A stretch of DNA of 64,000 bases, from positions 77,749 to 141,748 of the forward strand of contig DGTS01000011.1 in NCBI GenBank assembly GCA_002394385.1. The letters are read 5' to 3'. Numbering within the stretch: position 1 is the first letter of the stretch; each line of letters opens with the position of its first letter. The notes beneath the pieces are model-generated. The model worked only from the letters and a program-made list of their open reading frames with translations. It was not told the DNA's origin and searched no databases. The DNA comes from Prevotella sp. UBA4330. Lineage in GTDB: Bacteria > Bacteroidota > Bacteroidia > Bacteroidales > Bacteroidaceae. Shown here piece by piece: positions 52,192-59,661 of this stretch. Both the position numbers and the translations under genes were made by a program.

Positions 52192-54213
52192 ATGCCACCG
52201 ACAATGAATATGCGTGGTCCTCGGGGACCGCGAAACCACGGGAAAGTGAAGATGCCCGAAGGCGGAATGAAGACCATCGGGCGACTGGTGAAATATGTAT
52301 TGAAGAACTACCGCTTTTCGCTTGCGGCGGTGATGGTGTGCATCGTGGTGACATCGTTCACCACACTGGCATCAACACTGTTCACCCGCTCGCTCATCGA
52401 CGACTATATCCTGCCTCTTACGAAGCAGGCACAGCCCGACTTCTCGCCACTCGCCCAGGCACTGACGACGCTGGGTGCGGTGCTCATCATGGGTGCCATC
52501 TGTTCTTATCTGCATAGCCGACTGATGATTAACGTCAGTCAGGGAACGATGAAACGACTGCGCAACGACCTCTTCTCGCACATGGAGAAACTGCCGATAA
52601 AGTATTTCGACAGCAATGCCCACGGCGACATCATGTCGATATATACCAATGACGTTGACACCCTAAGACAGATGATAAGCCAGAGTCTGCCAAACGTTTT
52701 CTCGTCATTAATAACCATCACCATCACTTTCGGCAGCATGCTGATGCTCAGTTGGCCGCTGGCATTGCTCGTGCTGGTGCTCACACTTACTATGGTATAT
52801 ACCACAAAGTCGCTCAGCGCCCGCTCTGCCAACCATTTCATCGCACAGCAGCAGAGCCTGGGACAGATGAACGGATTCATCGAGGAGATGCTCACAGGGC
52901 AAAAGGTGGTGAAGACATTCTGCCACGAGGACGAGGCAATAGAACAGTTCCAGAAACTCAACGAGAGTCTGCGCAGCAACACCAACGAAGCCAACCGCGT
53001 GGCAAACATCATTATGCCAATCAACGGCAACCTCTCGAACCTTATCTATGTGCTATGCGCAGTGTTCGGCGCACTCATCGCGCTTAACCAGATATCGCTC
53101 TCGACACTTCATCTTACTATCACTATCGGAACTCTCGTATCGTTCCTCACACTTATCAGAAACTTCACGCAGCCAGTATCGCAGGTGAGCAACCAGATTA
53201 ACAGTGTGGTTATGGCTGTGGCTGGAGCATCGCGAGTGTTCCGTCTGATGGACGAGAAGCCCGAAGATGACGAGAACGCAGATGTAACACTTGTCAATGC
53301 CATCGAGAATGCCGATGGCACATTGACGGAAACAGAGCAAACCACAGGAATATGGGCATGGAAACACACCGAGAACGGAAAAACCATCCTTACGCGCCAA
53401 CGCGGAGAGGTGGACTTCTCGCACGTTGACTTCGCATATCCCCAAAACGAGTTGACAAGTAAACAAGTAAACGAGTTGACAAGTAAACAAGTAAACAAGT
53501 TGACAAGTAAGCAAGTAAACAAGTTGACAAGTAAACAAGTCCTCTTCGACATCAACCTTGATACCGATGCAGGTCAGAAGATTGCCATTGTTGGAGGAAC
53601 AGGAGCAGGAAAGACAACGCTGATGAATCTCATCACGCGTTTCTACGACATTGAACACGGTTCTATTCTTTACGACGGCATACCAATAAACAGGATATGC
53701 CGCAAAGACCTCAGACGGTCACTCGGCATGGTGCTTCAGGAGACTCATCTCTTCACTGGCACCGTAATGGAAAACATACGTTACGGAAGAATCACCGCGA
53801 CAGACGAGGAATGCATTGAGGCAGCAAAGAAAACTGGTGCACACGACTTTATATGTCGTCTCGCCGACGGTTACCAGACAATGCTGCGCGGCGATGGAGG
53901 AAATCTCAGTCAGGGCGAACGCCAACTGCTCGCCATAGCACGCACGGCGGTGGCTAATCCGCCAGCACTTATTCTCGACGAAGCAACGAGCAGCATCGAC
54001 ACCCACACCGAACAACTGGTTCAACAAGGCATGGACTCGCTGATGCAGGGACGTTCAACATTCGTCATCGCCCACCGTCTAAGCACCATACGCAACAGCG
54101 ACAGCATCGTGGTTATGCAGCACGGCCGCATTGCCGAGCGCGGAACTCACGAAGCCCTGCTCGAACTTGGCGGCATCTACCATCAACTGCACGGGAACAG
54201 CGTTGAGAGTTGA
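52192..54213 (+). CDS. ABC exporter subunit B with in-frame octamer-repeat insertion
   Basis: 673 residues. Six helices, then an intact catalytic half: Walker A GGTGAGKTT near 467, LSQGERQLLAIA near 571, Walker B LILDEATSSID near 593 and IAHRLST near 626. Between VDFAYPQNE (A-loop tyrosine) and VLFDINL lie about 30 extra residues, four repeats of the 8-residue unit NELTSKQV / NKLTSKQV, encoded by eleven octamers identical in type to the intergenic arrays. This loop is normally only a few residues long. The stop codon itself lies in a heptamer array (SVES-stop). Substrate unknown. Confidence 0.93.
   Translation: MPPTMNMRGPRGPRNHGKVKMPEGGMKTIGRLVKYVLKNYRFSLAAVMVCIVVTSFTTLASTLFTRSLIDDYILPLTKQAQPDFSPLAQALTTLGAVLIMGAICSYLHSRLMINVSQGTMKRLRNDLFSHMEKLPIKYFDSNAHGDIMSIYTNDVDTLRQMISQSLPNVFSSLITITITFGSMLMLSWPLALLVLVLTLTMVYTTKSLSARSANHFIAQQQSLGQMNGFIEEMLTGQKVVKTFCHEDEAIEQFQKLNESLRSNTNEANRVANIIMPINGNLSNLIYVLCAVFGALIALNQISLSTLHLTITIGTLVSFLTLIRNFTQPVSQVSNQINSVVMAVAGASRVFRLMDEKPEDDENADVTLVNAIENADGTLTETEQTTGIWAWKHTENGKTILTRQRGEVDFSHVDFAYPQNELTSKQVNELTSKQVNKLTSKQVNKLTSKQVLFDINLDTDAGQKIAIVGGTGAGKTTLMNLITRFYDIEHGSILYDGIPINRICRKDLRRSLGMVLQETHLFTGTVMENIRYGRITATDEECIEAAKKTGAHDFICRLADGYQTMLRGDGGNLSQGERQLLAIARTAVANPPALILDEATSSIDTHTEQLVQQGMDSLMQGRSTFVIAHRLSTIRNSDSIVVMQHGRIAERGTHEALLELGGIYHQLHGNSVES
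53451..53538 (+). repeat. octamer array inside the ABC exporter gene
   Basis: Eleven exact 8-nt units: GTTGACAA followed by two GTAAACAA-type units, repeated three times, plus two. 24 nt (three units) equals eight codons, so the higher-order period is in frame. Orientation is as in the post-stop arrays, GTTGACAA on the coding strand. Confidence 0.97.
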
Positions 54214-54294
54214 AAGTTGAGCGTTGAGCGAGATTAGTCGTTTAAACACAATAATAAACAAACTACGCTCAACGCTCAACCTTCAACGCTCAAC
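54202..54294. repeat. heptamer array with inverted arm between ABC exporter and rubredoxin genes
   Basis: Forward units GTTGAGA, GTTGAAA, GTTGAGC, GTTGAGC (54202-54229) supply the ABC exporter stop codon; after a 37-nt spacer come GCTCAAC, GCTCAAC, CTTCAAC, GCTCAAC (54267-54294), ending 12 bases from the rubredoxin stop on the other strand. Confidence 0.93.
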
Positions 54295-54306
54295 ATTCTA
54301 AACAGT

Positions 54307-54465
54307 TCATGCAGCGGAGAACTCGTCCTTGCCAACACCGCAAAGTGGGCAAACCCAATCTTCTGGGAGGTCCTCAAACGCTGTTCCTGGCTCTATTCCG
54401 TTCTCGGGATCACCAACTTCGGGGTCGTATTCGTAACCGCATACGTCGCAAATGTACTTTTTCAT
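54307..54465 (-). CDS. rubredoxin
   Basis: 52 residues on the minus strand, MKKYICDVCGYEYDPEVGDP onward. Both iron-ligand pairs are present, CDVCGY and CPLCGVGKDEF, with the typical acidic middle ending EDLPEDWVCP. A small electron carrier with one Fe(Cys)4, normally part of oxygen or peroxide reduction with rubrerythrin or similar partners, none of which is nearby. Preceded by a minus-strand TATATTTG (54516-54523). Confidence 0.96.
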   Translation of the reverse strand: MKKYICDVCGYEYDPEVGDPENGIEPGTAFEDLPEDWVCPLCGVGKDEFSAA

Positions 54466-54515
54466 CTTGTTTCGTTTTTAATGGTTAATAATGTTTTTCT
54501 AAAAGAATCTGTTTG

Positions 54516-54523
54516 CAAATATA
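54516..54523 (-). promoter_or_regulatory. -7 element of the rubredoxin gene
   Basis: Minus strand TATATTTG, 51 bp before the rubredoxin ATG. Confidence 0.5.
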
Positions 54524-54602
54524 AGCAATAATCTTTTAATCACGAAACATTCACAACGTTTTTTATGTCTGAAGTGTGCACTCTCTTTCGTTTCCCGAAA
54601 AG

Positions 54603-54668
54603 TAAAATAGGCTATTTTAGTCAGTAAAATAGGCTATTTTGGTCAGCAATATAGGCTATTTTAGTCAG
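54603..54668. repeat. 22-bp palindromic array, three units (family P2, TAAAATAGGCTATTTTA)
   Basis: Three units at a strict 22-bp period; the first two contain TAAAATAG-G-CTATTTT(A/G), essentially a perfect 17-bp dyad. Same family as 38868, opposite orientation. Confidence 0.93.
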
Positions 54669-54823
54669 CGACACGACATTTTTCGCTTTCGCAGAGCACA
54701 TCTTTTTCGCTGCGCTGTGCCATTTTTATCATATTTATTGTTATCTTTGCAAATCATTTACGGACGCCTTTACGACATACACTGCACAGAGAGGCGACGG
54801 CTTACGGTAAGAAGAACAGGCTA

Positions 54824-55168
54824 ATGGAACAAGTGATAAGCACGATAAACGATTTCCTGTGGACCTACATCCTGCTTGCAGCCTTGCTGGGTTGCGGCGT
54901 GTGGTTCACGTGGCGCACTCGCTTTGTGCAGTTCCGCATGATTGGCGAGATGATACGGTTGCTGGGCGACTCGGCGAAGAAATTCGACCACGGCAAGCGC
55001 CACATCTCTTCTTTTCAGGCGTTCGCTGTCAGTCTGGCGTCGCGTGTAGGTACAGGCAACCTTGCCGGTGTGGCCACTGCCATAGCCTTCGGCGGTCCTG
55101 GCGCAGTGTTCTGGATGTGGGTTATCGCTCTTATCGGTGCCGCCAAAGACATCGACTGCTGGGAGTAG
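54824..55168 (+). pseudogene. truncated AGCS-family (alanine/glycine:cation) symporter
   Basis: 114 codons that match the N-terminus of AlsT/AGCS symporters: two membrane helices, TWRTRFVQFRMIGEMIRLL, FQAFAVSLASRVGTGNLAGV with the substrate-site region, and GGPGAVFWMWVIALIGAA. Full-length members have about 450-480 residues; here the frame ends after KDIDCWE and a GGTTATG heptamer array begins two bases later. A TATCTTTG promoter element (54742-54749) is still present upstream. It is unlikely to be functional. Confidence 0.85.
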
Positions 55169-55169
55169 T

Positions 55170-55264
55170 GGGTTATGGGTTCTTTCAGTCGCTTCGCTTT
55201 GTGAAAGCGCCCCTTACAGGGTCGAGCGATAGGTTATAGGTTATGGGTTATAGGTTAAAGGTTA
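55170..55264 (+). repeat. GGTTATA heptamer array between the truncated symporter and MFS genes
   Basis: GGGTTATGGGTTCT at 55170-55183, a unique segment with TCGCTTCGCTTTGTG and GGGTCGAGCG, then GGTTATA, GGTTATG, GGTTATA, GGTTAAA, GGTTAAT up to 55264. The MFS ATG starts at the next base. Confidence 0.85.
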
Positions 55265-56497
55265 ATGAATAAGATTATGACGGAAAGACTATGGAACAGC
55301 AACTACTGCAAGGTGATGACAGCCAACTTCACGCTGTTCTTTGCCTTCTACCTGCTCACCCCGCTGCTGCCGTTATACCTGAAAGAGAATTTCGGGGCAA
55401 CGAAAGATGTTATAGGCATGGTGCTGTCGGGCTACACATTGACGGCACTCATCAGCCGTCCTATAAGCGGATATCTTGTTGACTCGTTCCCGAGGAAGAA
55501 AGTGCTGCTGTGGAGTTTCTTCTTTTTCTTCATCTTCTTCGCTGGTTATCTCACTGCTTCAACAATATTGCTGTTCACCATTGTCAGGACACTTCACGGC
55601 GCGCCGTTCGGCAGTGTTACCGTTGCCAACAGCACAGCAGCAATAGACGTGCTGCCGTCATCGCGCCGCAACGAGGGCATAGGCTACTACGGACTGAGCA
55701 ACAATCTCGCAATGGCAATAGCGCCTTCGGTGGGAATATTCATTTATAAATATACCGACAGTTTTGAACTGCTGTTCTGGCTTGCCCTCGTCATTGCGCT
55801 GGCAGGACTGATGATCGACAGCACTCTGAAATACGACACCCCAACCACCAGACGACCAGACGACCAAACAGCCAAACAACCAAACAACCAAACCACCAAG
55901 ACGAAACGAAGCCTTCTCGACCGCTTCTTCCTCACCCGAGGCTGGCTATTGGCTGTGAACATGACGTTCTATGGTCTTTGCTTCGGCGTGCTGAGCAACT
56001 ACCTCGCCATTTACAGCAAAGAGGTGATGGGCATCACTGGCGGCACAGGAACCTACTTCATAATCCTCGCCGTGGGACTCATTGCCTCAAGACTGCAAGG
56101 CAGCAAGGCTTTGCGTCAAGGAAAACTGACGCAGAACGCTGCCGAAGGCACCATACTCTCCACCATTGGCTACCTGCTCTTCGTGGCTTGTCCCAACGAG
56201 TTCGGGTATTATGGTTCGGCACTCTTCTTAGGTCTTGGCAACGGACACATCTGGCCCGCGTTCCAGAACATGGTGATAAGCATAGCGCGCCACAACCAGC
56301 GAGGCACGGCAAACAGCACACTGCTCGTGTCGTGGGACGTAGGCATGGGACTCGGTGTACTGTTAGGTGGCTTCATCAGCGAACATTACGGCTATACTGC
56401 TGCATTCTGGACGGTTGCCGCAGCACAGGCCACTGGCACCCTACTCTTCCTCTGTGCAACAAAAGAGTTCTATGTTAGGAGGAAGTTGACAAGTTAA
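55265..56497 (+). CDS. MFS transporter with in-frame octamer-repeat insertion
   Basis: 410 residues, 12 predicted helices; DHA/drug-efflux-like segments such as GYTLTALISRPISGYLVDSFPRKK (motif A region) and RTLHGAPFGSVT. Between helices 6 and 7 (about residues 192-213) lies TTRRPDDQTAKQPNNQTTKT, encoded by seven ACCAGACG/ACCAAACA octamers, so the central cytoplasmic loop has been filled by a repeat. The last codons (KLTS-stop) come from a GTTGACAA array. Start at 55265 directly abuts a heptamer array; the ATG at 55277 is an alternative. Substrate unknown. Confidence 0.88.
   Translation: MNKIMTERLWNSNYCKVMTANFTLFFAFYLLTPLLPLYLKENFGATKDVIGMVLSGYTLTALISRPISGYLVDSFPRKKVLLWSFFFFFIFFAGYLTASTILLFTIVRTLHGAPFGSVTVANSTAAIDVLPSSRRNEGIGYYGLSNNLAMAIAPSVGIFIYKYTDSFELLFWLALVIALAGLMIDSTLKYDTPTTRRPDDQTAKQPNNQTTKTKRSLLDRFFLTRGWLLAVNMTFYGLCFGVLSNYLAIYSKEVMGITGGTGTYFIILAVGLIASRLQGSKALRQGKLTQNAAEGTILSTIGYLLFVACPNEFGYYGSALFLGLGNGHIWPAFQNMVISIARHNQRGTANSTLLVSWDVGMGLGVLLGGFISEHYGYTAAFWTVAAAQATGTLLFLCATKEFYVRRKLTS
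55847..55902 (+). repeat. ACCAAACA octamer array inside the MFS gene
   Basis: Seven consecutive 8-nt units: ACCAGACG twice, ACCAAACA, GCCAAACA, ACCAAACA, ACCAAACC, ACCAAGAC. In frame, no stop. Confidence 0.93.
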
Positions 56498-56621
56498 TGA
56501 GTTGATGAGTTGACAAGTAAACAAGTTGACAAGTAAACAAGTTGACGAGTTGACAAGTTAATTGTCCCAGTTCTTGTGTTCAAGCAACTTGTCAACTTGT
56601 TTACTCGTCAACTTGTCAACT
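56485..56621. repeat. octamer array with inverted arm between the MFS and HAD genes
   Basis: Forward units from 56485 (GTTGACAA, GTTAATGA, GTTGATGA, GTTGACAA, GTAAACAA...) to 56564, spacer, reverse-complement units 56585-56621. The MFS stop codon is the TAA in the second unit. Confidence 0.93.
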
Positions 56622-56634
56622 AAAAAACAAAACA

Positions 56635-57285
56635 ATGACATACATACTTGACTTTGACGGAACACTGGGCGACACCACGAACATCATAGTGAAAACGATG
56701 ATGCAGACAATCGAGGAAATGAATCTGCCCAAACGTACACGCGAACAATGCGCGGCAATGATAGGACTGCCACTGAAGCAGACCTTCACCGAACTGTACC
56801 CCGACTTCGACCGCTGTGTGGTTGACGATGCCCTTGGCGACCGTTGTGCCGAGGTGTATCGCCGAATCTTCGATGTGAACAACACTCCCGATGCCGTTCC
56901 GCTCTTCCCTGGCGTTTACGAGACGCTACAGGAACTGCACCGCCGCGGCCATCTGCTTACCATTGCCAGCAGCCGAGCAAACGAGACACTCAGTGGCTAT
57001 GTCAAGAGGCTGCATCTGGAAGACTGCATCAAATATGTCGTTGCTGCCGACGATGTTACTCATGCCAAGCCACATGCCGAACCTGTGCTGAAGACAATAG
57101 CCGAAAACGGCTTGCGTCCAGAGGACTGCATCGTGGTGGGCGATACCCGTTACGACATTCTCATGGCTCACAATGCCGGAGTCAGGGCTGTGGGCGTGAC
57201 CTACGGCAACGGCAAACGCGAAGAACTGGTGGAGGCAAATGCAGAATATATCATCGACGATTTCCGCGAACTGCTTAATTTATAA
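56635..57285 (+). CDS. HAD-family phosphatase, phosphoglycolate phosphatase-like
   Basis: 216 residues. Motif I YILDFDGTLGDTT with the nucleophile aspartate near residue 6, motif II TIASSRANETL near 105, motif III lysine in DDVTHAKPHAEPVL, and motif IV VVGDTRYDILMAHNAG near 165; a helical cap (residues 16-80) of the type I class. Probable cytosolic phosphatase for phosphoglycolate, pyrophosphate or another small phosphoester; the substrate cannot be told. Confidence 0.88.
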   Translation: MTYILDFDGTLGDTTNIIVKTMMQTIEEMNLPKRTREQCAAMIGLPLKQTFTELYPDFDRCVVDDALGDRCAEVYRRIFDVNNTPDAVPLFPGVYETLQELHRRGHLLTIASSRANETLSGYVKRLHLEDCIKYVVAADDVTHAKPHAEPVLKTIAENGLRPEDCIVVGDTRYDILMAHNAGVRAVGVTYGNGKREELVEANAEYIIDDFRELLNL

Positions 57286-57304
57286 TGCTTCGCTGTATGA
57301 ACTC

Positions 57305-57336
57305 CTTTACGGGCTAACACGGAGGTTAGCCCCTAC
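57305..57336 (-). repeat. 32-nt GTAGGGGCTAACC...GTTAGCCC repeat, intergenic copy
   Basis: On the minus strand GTAGGGGCTAACCTCCGTGT and then TAGCCCGTAAAG; it contains an inverted GGGCTAAC/GTTAGCCC pair. 28 of 32 positions match the copy inside the TtcA-like gene at 59199. Confidence 0.85.
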
Positions 57337-57420
57337 AACTACTGAACTCCTACACTACTTTAACACGCGAAACATGAATGTCTTTCGCAAACGTTATCGT
57401 GAAAAAAGCACTCTCCGTGA

Positions 57421-57451
57421 TTGCAACGTATTCAAATAATACGTATCTTTG
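57421..57451 (+). promoter_or_regulatory. promoter of the 79-residue protein gene
   Basis: TTG at 57421-57423, 20 bp spacer, TATCTTTG at 57444-57451, 52 bp before the ATG. Confidence 0.7.
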
Positions 57452-57502
57452 CCCAAACAAACTTTAAAACTTAAAAACTAACAAACTAAAACAACAAATA
57501 AC

Positions 57503-57742
57503 ATGGCAAAGATTTTTGTAATTGGGGACAGAGAGAAGAACGAGTGGGTATCAGAATTTGACAACAACAAGAAACTGCTGAAATTCAAGGATGAACTGAC
57601 TGGTGCAAAACAATATGCCGAGCGTCAGGCAGCAGCCATTGACCTGAAACTGATGCAGGACACTGGTTTCTTCGGCGACCTTCAGGTTTATGTCCTCGAG
57701 GACGGACAGGTGTTCAAGTCGGGCGAGCGCGATAGCCTGTGA
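57503..57742 (+). CDS. small conserved-looking cytosolic protein of unknown function
   Basis: 79 residues, MAKIFVIGDREKNEWVSEFD onward, acidic and soluble with no signal, membrane segment or cysteine. The sequence alternates predicted strands and helices (KIFVIGD; AKQYAERQAAAIDLKLM; DLQVYVLEDGQVFKSGE), so a compact alpha/beta fold is likely. It has a good promoter of its own. I do not recognise the family. A heptamer array begins at its stop codon. Confidence 0.75.
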   Translation: MAKIFVIGDREKNEWVSEFDNNKKLLKFKDELTGAKQYAERQAAAIDLKLMQDTGFFGDLQVYVLEDGQVFKSGERDSL

Positions 57743-57969
57743 TGAACGTTGAACGTTGAAAGTTGAAGGTTGAGCGTTGAGCGTTAATTGTTGAACGTTG
57801 AGGGTTGAGCGTTGAGCGAAGATAGTTTAATTCTGTTTAAACGACAAATCTCGCTCAACGCTCAACCTTCAACCCTCAACCCTTTTCGCAAATCTCGCTC
57901 AACGCTCAACCCTCAACGCTCAACCCTTTTCGCAAATCTCGCTCAACGCTCAACCCTCAACGCTCAACC
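57743..57969. repeat. large heptamer array with inverted arms between convergent genes
   Basis: Ten or more GTTGAAC/GTTGAGC-type 7-nt units (57743-57817), a spacer with GTTTAAAC, then three blocks of GCTCAAC/CCTCAAC units separated by a repeated CCTTTTCGCAAATCTC linker, ending three bases before the nitroreductase stop on the minus strand. Each arm abuts the stop of its own gene. Confidence 0.95.
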
Positions 57970-57972
57970 AAA

Positions 57973-58596
57973 CTACCACCCTATCGGGTTGTTAAGCAGC
58001 AGCACCTGACTGTCTGTTAGTTTCAGAACCTTAGCAAGCGCTTCCTTATCCATCGACATGCGTGGCACCGTCTTCAGTCCGAGGGCTGTGCACACAAGGC
58101 ATATATTCTCTGAAACATATCCCGAGTCGATGTTTCCCATAAGGTCGGCACCGCTGCTGCGATCACCGAATTTTGTCTTGTCGCTTACCAAAATCAGCGA
58201 TATAGGAGCGGTAGCAGCAAACTCCTGCTGACCGGCAACCATCTTGCGCACATCTTCATCACACACCTTCTTCAGCGTGTTTGTCTCTGGCTGATAGAGA
58301 TAGGCGCCGTCCTTACGAGCCACATAGACAAGGATGTCCTGTGCATTGATTGCCGAAGGGGCCGTGATTTTCTTTTCGCCCGGGCGGTTGATGCCGCAGG
58401 CAGCCCACAACACTTGTGACAAAACGGCGTCAGACACTTCCTTGTCACTGAACTCACGGCTCGAAGCGCGCTGTTGCAGTGCTTCCATCAAGGTCATCTT
58501 TGCACTCTTGTCAGGCTCAGGCAACTGTATGTCCTGCGCCGTGACACATCCCGTCAGCATTGTCATTGCAATGCATAAAATAAAGTTCTTCTTCAT
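57973..58596 (-). CDS. nitroreductase-family (SagB-like) lipoprotein
   Basis: 207 residues from MKKNFILCIAMTMLTGCVTA, with lipobox LTGC. The rest is a short nitroreductase/SagB-type domain: EALQQRASSREFSDKEV near residue 40, LSQVLWAACGINRPGEKK, and ENICLVCTALGLKTVPR near 165. FMN-dependent oxidoreductases of this type in Bacteroidota are often lipid-anchored; the substrate is unknown. The frame has a further upstream ATG (58620), but the signal peptide fits the start chosen. Confidence 0.85.
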   Translation of the reverse strand: MKKNFILCIAMTMLTGCVTAQDIQLPEPDKSAKMTLMEALQQRASSREFSDKEVSDAVLSQVLWAACGINRPGEKKITAPSAINAQDILVYVARKDGAYLYQPETNTLKKVCDEDVRKMVAGQQEFAATAPISLILVSDKTKFGDRSSGADLMGNIDSGYVSENICLVCTALGLKTVPRMSMDKEALAKVLKLTDSQVLLLNNPIGW

Positions 58597-58663
58597 CGTT
58601 GATATTTTTAGATTAAACAAATCACTTATTCTATATAACTAAAAGTTCTTTGTCTGTTTTGCG

Positions 58664-58760
58664 GTAGGAGGTGACGTGTCCCACGTCACAAAATCACAGA
58701 TTGCGACGTGGAACACGTCACAAAATCACGGATTGCGACGTGGGACACATCACCTCCTAC
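58664..58760. repeat. inverted/direct GACGTG-ACGTC repeat in the divergent promoter region
   Basis: GTAGGAGGTGACGTGTCCCACGTC-type sequence at the left and its inverse (GACGTGGGACACATCACCTCCTAC) at the right, with two and a half direct copies of a 32-nt unit GACGTGGAACACGTCACAAA... ATTGC between. Lies between the divergent nitroreductase and TtcA-like genes. Confidence 0.88.
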
Positions 58761-58841
58761 TTGGACACTGCAAAGATATGGCAAAATGATGAAAACAAAA
58801 AGAAAATGTCAATTTCTTTTCTTATTTCTCTCTTTTCTTCG

Positions 58842-58849
58842 TAACTTTG
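58842..58849 (+). promoter_or_regulatory. -7 element almost touching the TtcA-like start codon
   Basis: TAACTTTG at 58842-58849; the first ATG follows 7 bp later at 58857. A transcript started at the usual distance would be leaderless or nearly so. Confidence 0.5.
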
Positions 58850-58856
58850 GCAGCAA

Positions 58857-59642
58857 ATGATGGAGAAAGACGACAAACTGATATGCACCCGTATAAATCG
58901 TCTCTTCAATGAAGCACTGAAACGATACGCTCTCATTGAGGATGGCGACCGCATACTTATCGGGCTTTCTGGTGGCAAAGACTCAATGTCGCTGCTGCAA
59001 CTGATGGCACAGCGGTCACGCATCTTCAAGCCTCGATTCAGTGTGGAGGCAGCCTTCGTGAGGATGACAGACATCCCATATCAGTGTGACGAGGATTATC
59101 TTCGCGATTTTGCCGAGTCATTGGGAGTGAAGTTGCATCTCCTCGATGCCACTATCAGTCCCAACACTTCGACCACATCTCAAAGTACAAAGTTGGAAGT
59201 AGGGGCAAACCCCAGTGTTAGCCCGCAAAGTTCAAGACAAAAGCCCCATTGCTTCTTGTGTTCATGGCACCGTAGGAAACGTTTATTCAGCGCCGCTAAA
59301 GAACTGGGATGCAACAAGATAGCACTCGGTCACAACAAGGATGATATCATACAGACAACACTGATGAACCTCACCTTCGAAGGGTCGTTCTCAACGATGC
59401 GGCCGATGATGAAGATGGACAAGTTCGACATGACTATCATCCGTCCGCTCTGCCTCATCCGCGAACACGACTTGGAGAGTTTCGCGCGCATTCAGGCATA
59501 CCGCAAGCAGGTGAAGAACTGCCCATACGAGGATGCTTCTCACCGCCACGACATGAAAGGCATCATTGCACAACTCGAAGAAATGAATCCCGAGTTCAGT
59601 TACTCCATCTTCCATGCCATAATGAAAGATAACACTAAATAA
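58857..59642 (+). CDS. TtcA-like tRNA 2-thiolation enzyme with a repeat-derived insertion
   Basis: 261 residues, PP-loop ATPase. SGGKDS at residues 38-43, Cys pair HCFLCSWHRRKRLF near 129, then LGHNKDDIIQTTLMNL and RPLCLIREHDLESFA. This is the TtcA layout, which thiolates cytidine 32 in tRNA using a Fe-S cluster. Between LHLLDATISPN and KPHCFLC about 25 residues rich in Ser/Thr/Gln (STTSQSTKLEVGANPSVSPQ) are encoded by a copy of an intergenic repeat (59199-59230). TilS/other PP-loop tRNA enzymes are less likely, since the Cys motif fits TtcA. Confidence 0.85.
   Translation: MMEKDDKLICTRINRLFNEALKRYALIEDGDRILIGLSGGKDSMSLLQLMAQRSRIFKPRFSVEAAFVRMTDIPYQCDEDYLRDFAESLGVKLHLLDATISPNTSTTSQSTKLEVGANPSVSPQSSRQKPHCFLCSWHRRKRLFSAAKELGCNKIALGHNKDDIIQTTLMNLTFEGSFSTMRPMMKMDKFDMTIIRPLCLIREHDLESFARIQAYRKQVKNCPYEDASHRHDMKGIIAQLEEMNPEFSYSIFHAIMKDNTK
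59199..59230 (+). repeat. 32-nt GTAGGGGC...GTTAGCCCG repeat inside the TtcA-like gene
   Basis: GTAGGGGCAAACCCCAGTGT then TAGCCCGCAAAG; differs at four positions from the intergenic copy at 57305. In frame and without a stop. Confidence 0.85.
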
Positions 59643-59661
59643 TAAAAAACTGCTTTAAGAA

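Noticed and set aside
58664..58760. CRISPR-like direct repeats
   Set aside because: Only two and a half adjacent copies, no spacers, no cas genes; the block is closed by an inverted repeat.
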